From: Lachnospiraceae bacterium | GTDB lineage: Bacteria > Bacillota > Clostridia > Lachnospirales > Lachnospiraceae | DNA: 8,358 nt | Assembly (NCBI GenBank): GCA_009787745.1 | Contig: WQST01000101.1 | Location: forward strand, 1 to 8,358 | Reading direction: 5' to 3' | Shown: in pieces, positions 5,030 to 8,358 of the stretch | Position numbering within the stretch: the first letter of the stretch is position 1 | Layout: each line of letters begins with the position of its first letter | The notes under the pieces: model-generated | Seen by the model: the letters and a program-made list of their open reading frames with translations, nothing else | Databases searched by the model: none | What the model was told of the DNA's origin: nothing | Translations under genes and position numbers: made by a program

Positions 5030-7222
5030 TCATCCTTCCTTTTCCGATGCTCTCTCAGCGGCTTCCTGAGCCATTTTGCTGATATATGCCGCCGCTTTTT
5101 CCGTCGGTAAAGCAGGGCTGTAAAGATAACCTTGATAACGGCAGCAACCCATTTCTTTTAAAATATCCCGCTGGTTCTCATTCTCAACGAACTCGGCAAT
5201 TATCTCAATATTGCGGGAACGCCCAAGATTTACGATGGTTGTAATAATATCGCGGCATGATTGGTTCGTTTCGATTTCTTTAACCAACGCGCCGTCGATT
5301 TTCAGTATATCCAGTTCCATATCTTTTAAATAAGTAAGTGAACCATGACCCATACCAAAATCATCAATGGCAACCAGAAAGCCGAAATTCCGCATTTCCT
5401 GAATAACAGGTATATGCCTGATTCCGCTAAGCGCCATTTGCTCGGTAATTTCGATTTCAACCAGCTTCGGCGATACACCATATTGGTCGGCGATGATTTG
5501 GAATTTTTTCGCCAACAGCGGATCGTCAAATTGTGTCGGCGTAACATTGACAGATATTCCCAAATCAAGCCCTGAGTCAAGGAAACCTTTGAGGGTTTTT
5601 ATCGCGGCTTCAAATATACGAAGCCCCAGTTCATGAACCGCGCCTGATTCCTCCGCCAAAATAATTGCAATTGGGGGCGGAATATACCCTAATTGCGGGT
5701 GATTCCACCGAAGCAGTGCTTCAACACTGATAACGACACCTTCGTCATTAACCAGCGGTTGATAGTGTAACGTCAGTACATCCGAACCCAAAGAAGCAGT
5801 CTTAAGGTCTGTCGCCAGCGCACGTGCCATATCGCCTTCGGCGTCGGTACGGTCAAGCAAAATTGTACGGCGCAAGTCATTAATTTTGGTAGTCGCATCC
5901 ATCAAACTGGCGAGAATATGTTTATTATCCCGATTTAGGGAACTGTCATACAAACGGACAAAAGGTAAATATATCAAAATACCGACAGCAAGATTAAATA
6001 CCTGTAATAAGACACCCGCGATGGAGCCGCCTGTTGAGTAATAACCGCTAATAAAAATCGGTGTCGTCCAATCTAGTTCGACAAACGTCAAAGGTACTAT
6101 ACCAATCGCCATAGCAATATAAGTGATTATTGTGAAGACGATCGGCACAATAATCATCGGGATTAACAGGAAAAAATTAAGAACAACGGGAACGCCAAAG
6201 ATAATAATTTCGTTGACATTAATGAGTGCGGGTAAAATACCTGCGGTTGCGACTTTGCGGATATTGGAACGCCGCGCCGCAATATATAAAGCGATAATCA
6301 GGCAAAGCGCCGCACCCGAACCGCCGAAGTATACAAACGAGTTAAAAAATTGCGAGTTGATAATTTCGATCGGCGGCAGTCCCTGAGCCGCAAGTTCGAT
6401 ATTCCTCGCAAGTGCGGGCGCCATTACCTCGTGTTCAACGGATATAAAGGCTTGCGACCCGTTAATACCAAAAAACCAACAAATATGTATCAGTAACTGT
6501 AACAACACCCCGCTAAGGAGAGCGGATTGTGTACCGTGAAACAGACCGCTTAAAGTGTTGTATAATGCTCCATGAATATCACTTATCCCATTTAAATTAA
6601 AGATGAGCCGAATTGCGGCAAACGTCCCCAGCGTCAGACAAAAGGGTATTAATGTAGAAACAGCGACATTAAGATTACTGTTCGCGGCGTTGCTCAATAG
6701 ATTAATCCGCAAAAAACGCACTCGGCAAAGGGTGAGGTACATTTTCGTTGCAATAATAGCGGATACGAGTGCGATGAACATGCCGCGGGTACCCAGCCAA
6801 GCTGCGAACGGCTCTCCCGTGTTAATTAGTACGAATAAACAGGCGAGCGAAATCAGTGCGCCCATCATGGGGTTCATGTCTTGGATTTTATGTTTGTCAT
6901 GAATTATGAAAGAATAACCGACGATAAGGTTTGCACCTAAAGATGCGATGCCAAAGGTTGCTTGGAAGATATACCCTCCGTAACTTTGCCATCCATCTCC
7001 GAAAATGGAGCGCATGGCATTCTGATAGGCAGGAATAGGCAAGTTGTTGACGAAAATCACCAATGAGCCGAAGATCATCAGCGGAATCATTAGAGCTAAT
7101 CCCCTGCGAATTGCCATAAATACAGGTACGTGATTGAATGATTCTAAAACATTTACAAACGCACGTCCTCTTTCCGCAAAAAATCTGCCGTTGGTTTCTG
7201 GCGCAGCCTTCAAGTTTTTCAT
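5030..7222 (-). CDS. PTS EIIC-like membrane domain fused to EAL c-di-GMP phosphodiesterase
   Basis: A 730-residue inner-membrane protein. Residues about 25-425 match the lactose/cellobiose-type EIIC permease fold: many hydrophobic helices, FFGINGSQ (251-258), YFGGSGAAL (298-306), NVNEIIIFGVPVVLN (335-349) and DWTTPIFISG (384-393), ending in LPFVRLYD. A charged helical linker (about 428-480) leads to the cytoplasmic EAL domain (about 483-715). Its catalytic set is visible: EAL 501-503, Asn559, Glu594 (ITE), Asp620/Asp621 (DDFG), Lys641 (KID), Glu677 and Gln697 (YQGY). It should cleave c-di-GMP to pGpG. Such fusions occur in Firmicutes. Oddities: GIHG of transporting EIICs reads GING (Asn254), NEP reads NEI, and AEGVE reads AEFVE. 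No EIIA or EIIB is nearby, so a sensory role is inferred. Start: an in-frame ATG at 7294 adds 24 residues but lacks a ribosome site and overlaps the promoter; the ATG at 7222 has AAGGTG at proper spacing. Confidence 0.9.
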   Translation of the reverse strand: MKNLKAAPETNGRFFAERGRAFVNVLESFNHVPVFMAIRRGLALMIPLMIFGSLVIFVNNLPIPAYQNAMRSIFGDGWQSYGGYIFQATFGIASLGANLIVGYSFIIHDKHKIQDMNPMMGALISLACLFVLINTGEPFAAWLGTRGMFIALVSAIIATKMYLTLCRVRFLRINLLSNAANSNLNVAVSTLIPFCLTLGTFAAIRLIFNLNGISDIHGALYNTLSGLFHGTQSALLSGVLLQLLIHICWFFGINGSQAFISVEHEVMAPALARNIELAAQGLPPIEIINSQFFNSFVYFGGSGAALCLIIALYIAARRSNIRKVATAGILPALINVNEIIIFGVPVVLNFFLLIPMIIVPIVFTIITYIAMAIGIVPLTFVELDWTTPIFISGYYSTGGSIAGVLLQVFNLAVGILIYLPFVRLYDSSLNRDNKHILASLMDATTKINDLRRTILLDRTDAEGDMARALATDLKTASLGSDVLTLHYQPLVNDEGVVISVEALLRWNHPQLGYIPPPIAIILAEESGAVHELGLRIFEAAIKTLKGFLDSGLDLGISVNVTPTQFDDPLLAKKFQIIADQYGVSPKLVEIEITEQMALSGIRHIPVIQEMRNFGFLVAIDDFGMGHGSLTYLKDMELDILKIDGALVKEIETNQSCRDIITTIVNLGRSRNIEIIAEFVENENQRDILKEMGCCRYQGYLYSPALPTEKAAAYISKMAQEAAERASEKEG

Positions 7223-7226
7223 GGTG

Positions 7227-7233
7227 TCACCTT
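7227..7233 (-). promoter_or_regulatory. Ribosome binding site that sets the EIIC-EAL start
   Basis: On the minus strand AAGGTGA ends 4 bases before the ATG at 7222. The ATGs at 7294 and 7270-7265 have no comparable site and coincide with promoter elements, so the shorter reading is preferred. Confidence 0.7.
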
Positions 7234-7265
7234 CTTCCGTATTAGATTGTATAACGATTACATCC

Positions 7266-7294
7266 ATCATATCATGACGCACATAGAAAAACAA
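7266..7294 (-). promoter_or_regulatory. Candidate promoter of the EIIC-EAL gene
   Basis: On the minus strand TTGTTT (7294-7289), a 17-base spacer and TATGAT (7271-7266), 43 bases before the chosen ATG. The -10 matches 5/6 and the -35 3/6. If correct, the inverted repeats at 7302-7379 lie upstream of the transcript. Confidence 0.6.
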
Positions 7295-7301
7295 TTGGTT
7301 G

Positions 7302-7352
7302 TTCTTCGCATTATTTTGTTTTGCTTGCGATTAATGCTGCGTAAGCGAAGAA
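7302..7352. repeat. Second inverted repeat sharing an arm with the 7345-7379 stem-loop
   Basis: TTCTTCGC (7302-7309) is the exact reverse complement of GCGAAGAA (7345-7352), which is also the outer part of the neighbouring stem. Inside it GCATTA (7308-7313) can pair with TAATGC (7332-7337). The same 8-base word therefore occurs three times in 78 bases, in alternating orientation. Confidence 0.5.
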
Positions 7353-7379
7353 TCTCATCGCTTAACAGAGATTCTTCGC
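7345..7379. terminator. 12-bp perfect stem-loop after the membrane XRE gene (possible terminator)
   Basis: GCGAAGAATCTC (7345-7356) pairs perfectly with GAGATTCTTCGC (7368-7379) around an 11-base loop. It begins 25 bases beyond the stop of the minus-strand XRE-membrane gene, where a terminator is expected. Neither strand has a T-run directly after the stem, so it is not a canonical intrinsic terminator; it may instead stabilise the 3' end or be a protein site. TTCTTCGC at 7302-7309 could pair with the left arm instead. Confidence 0.45.
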
Positions 7380-7404
7380 CTTCGGCCCAAAATAACAGGT
7401 AGTG

Positions 7405-7989
7405 TTATCCAAATATTCCCAAAATCCACAAAACTAATCCCGACACAATCAAGCCCAAAAACGCTGACCCGATAATATAGAAGAATTTTTGATAACTCCT
7501 TTTTCCTGATTCGCGGATTTTCGATATTTCATCAAGGGTTTCACCTTTAGAAAAGGCGACGACTTCGCGATAAGTTTGCACATCATATTGCTTTTTAAGT
7601 TTTTCAGCTTTAGAGCCGATATATAGCGTTATTACTAAAACAAGAACCGCTATCACTATCCCGGGAATTAATTTTAAATATGCAGATACGGGAAAAAGCA
7701 CAAGAATAATCAACATGCCTATTGCCATCAAGTTGCCGTAGCGGTTCATAACCCTAATATCATTTTTTTCAATTTTTTGTTCCATAATTTCCAAATCTCC
7801 TTTGACCAAATTATCAATTGTCATTTCGAAAACTTGCGAAAGAAGAATGAGACTGTAGATATCGGGATAAGATTTTCCGTTTTCCCAACTGGAAATCGTT
7901 TGCCGTGTAACATATATTTTCTCGCCTAACTCTTCTTGTGATAATGACAATCTTTTACGTTGTTCCTTAATTGCGTTGCTTACGTTCAT
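7405..7989 (-). CDS. Membrane-anchored XRE-family regulator
   Basis: A 194-residue protein with an N-terminal helix-turn-helix domain (about residues 5-60). It includes RKRLSLSQEELGEKI and the recognition region VTRQTISSWENGKSYPD (27-43). A short linker leads to two hydrophobic helices (about 86-104 and 107-125), a charged cytoplasmic segment (126-168) and a third helix (about 169-192). One-chain DNA-binding plus membrane proteins are common in Firmicutes and are thought to respond to envelope or membrane signals; the signal and targets here are unknown. Start: an ATG 30 bases further upstream would add 10 residues but lies in the inverted repeat, whereas the ATG at 7989 has a perfect AAGGAGGT just upstream. 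It is monocistronic. Compare the split regulator plus membrane protein at 3860-4484, which combines the same parts as two genes. Confidence 0.87.
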   Translation of the reverse strand: MNVSNAIKEQRKRLSLSQEELGEKIYVTRQTISSWENGKSYPDIYSLILLSQVFEMTIDNLVKGDLEIMEQKIEKNDIRVMNRYGNLMAIGMLIILVLFPVSAYLKLIPGIVIAVLVLVITLYIGSKAEKLKKQYDVQTYREVVAFSKGETLDEISKIRESGKRSYQKFFYIIGSAFLGLIVSGLVLWILGIFG

Positions 7990-7993
7990 GATT

Positions 7994-8001
7994 ACCTCCT
8001 T
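7994..8001 (-). promoter_or_regulatory. Consensus Shine-Dalgarno setting the membrane XRE start
   Basis: On the minus strand AAGGAGGT ends 4 bases before the ATG at 7989. It is complementary to the full 16S rRNA anti-SD core and lies downstream of the alternative ATG at 8019, which it argues against. Confidence 0.85.
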
Positions 8002-8007
8002 GAATTT

Positions 8008-8048
8008 ATCATAAGACATTTTCTTTTGAACGGTCTATCAAATGTCTT
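8008..8048 (-). promoter_or_regulatory. 9-bp inverted repeat and weak promoter upstream of the membrane XRE gene
   Basis: AAGACATTT (8013-8021) and its exact reverse complement AAATGTCTT (8040-8048) are separated by 18 bases, so their centres are 27 bases apart. A weak minus-strand promoter fits between and over them: TAGACC (8037-8032), an 18-base spacer and TATGAT (8013-8008). One arm would lie just upstream of the -35 and the other would abut the -10. This suggests an operator pair for autoregulation. The repeat is certain; the promoter is weak and the function inferred. Confidence 0.55.
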
Positions 8049-8115
8049 TTACATAAGCATATTGCGGAATGCCAAAGGGTCTTTACACTGTTTAATGCTT
8101 AAAATTTACTGCTTC

Positions 8116-8358
8116 TTAATATGGTCTTTCTTTATCCAACCAGCCATGCCTTTGCCAATGCTCTTTATCCAAAGGCGACCAATTATTATTCTTATGCATT
8201 TGACGCATCATGTTGAACATGAATCTGGATTTAATGCCGGGTTTTGCTTTCCCGTTTTTCCTGATGATTTTTTGTGCAATCTTATTTATTTTTGCATTAA
8301 TGCGCTCTTTTCCTTTTGCCTCATCCCAAGATACAGCGTTAGACCGCCGCCGCAAGCC
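8116..8358 (-). CDS. C-terminal part of a probable flavodoxin-like NAD(P)H-dependent FMN reductase (5' end outside window)
   Basis: The last 80 residues of a protein that begins beyond the right edge; the reading frame is open to the final base. Seen: a basic amphipathic region (KINKIAQKIIRKNGKAKPG), a methionine- and phenylalanine-rich segment RFMFNMMRQMHK, then SPLDKEHWQRHGWLDKERPY. The ending pattern 'D-K-x-x-W-x-x-x-G-W' after a MF-rich helix resembles the C-terminus of clostridial flavodoxin-family NAD(P)H-dependent oxidoreductases. The FMN-binding part is not in the window, so the assignment rests on the tail only. The stop lies 127 bases before the start of the next gene, and no clear terminator follows. 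Confidence 0.5.
   Translation of the reverse strand, partial: GLRRRSNAVSWDEAKGKERINAKINKIAQKIIRKNGKAKPGIKSRFMFNMMRQMHKNNNWSPLDKEHWQRHGWLDKERPY

Noticed and set aside
6603..6902. Plus-strand open frames within the EIIC-EAL gene, including one at 6123-6386
   Set aside because: They are antisense to a full-length gene with clear domains and lack family-like composition.
7223..7294. 24-residue N-terminal extension of the EIIC-EAL protein
   Set aside because: There is no ribosome site at the upstream ATG, and a promoter-like pair lies within the extension.
7990..8019. 10-residue N-terminal extension of the membrane XRE protein
   Set aside because: A perfect Shine-Dalgarno lies inside the extension and points to the ATG at 7989, where HTH homology begins.
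8049..8115. Terminator after the FMN reductase-like gene
   Set aside because: AAGCAT/ATGCTT and GCAT/ATGC pairs exist but are short, widely spaced and without a T-run.

Overview
The window looks like chromosomal DNA of an anaerobic, flagellated, low-to-moderate GC member of the Firmicutes (Clostridia-like). This rests on a PerR-type Fur regulator beside a reverse rubrerythrin, a clostripain-family (C11) lipoprotein, a PTS EIIC-EAL fusion, several small XRE regulators paired with or fused to membrane segments, purine-rich ribosome binding sites and TTGACA/TATAAT-type promoters. The species cannot be named from the sequence.

Layout, left to right. (1) 1-930, minus strand: a peroxide-defence unit. 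A strong promoter with a PerR/Fur-like operator over its -10 drives a reverse rubrerythrin, followed after one base by a PerR-like regulator that runs off the left edge. (2) 931-3770, minus strand: a nitroreductase-like flavoprotein and a C11 cysteine-peptidase lipoprotein, joined by a 4-base ATGA overlap. No terminator is evident between the peptidase and the rubrerythrin promoter, so readthrough is possible. (3) 3770-4484, plus strand: a divergent two-gene unit with an XRE repressor and a four-helix membrane protein overlapping by 8 bases. It has a clear promoter and a palindrome downstream of the -10. (4) 4492-4540: a terminator-like hairpin shared by convergent genes. (5) 4560-5012, minus: a lone flgB (flagellar proximal rod protein) with its own near-consensus promoter. 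(6) 5030-7294, minus: a PTS EIIC membrane domain fused to a c-di-GMP phosphodiesterase (EAL) domain. (7) 7302-7379: overlapping inverted repeats. (8) 7405-8048, minus: an XRE regulator with three C-terminal membrane helices, preceded by a 9-bp inverted repeat. (9) 8116-8358, minus: the C-terminal end of what is probably a flavodoxin-like NAD(P)H-dependent FMN reductase.

The genes suggest two themes: redox and peroxide defence (PerR, rubrerythrin, nitroreductase, FMN reductase), and motility with c-di-GMP signalling (EIIC-EAL beside flgB). The most unusual item is the EIIC-EAL protein. Its EAL catalytic residues look intact, but the EIIC motif usually read GIHG reads GING and no EIIA or EIIB is nearby, so the membrane half may sense a sugar rather than transport it. 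There are no tRNAs, rRNAs, CRISPR arrays or insertion sequences, and no gene-free stretch exceeds 300 bases.
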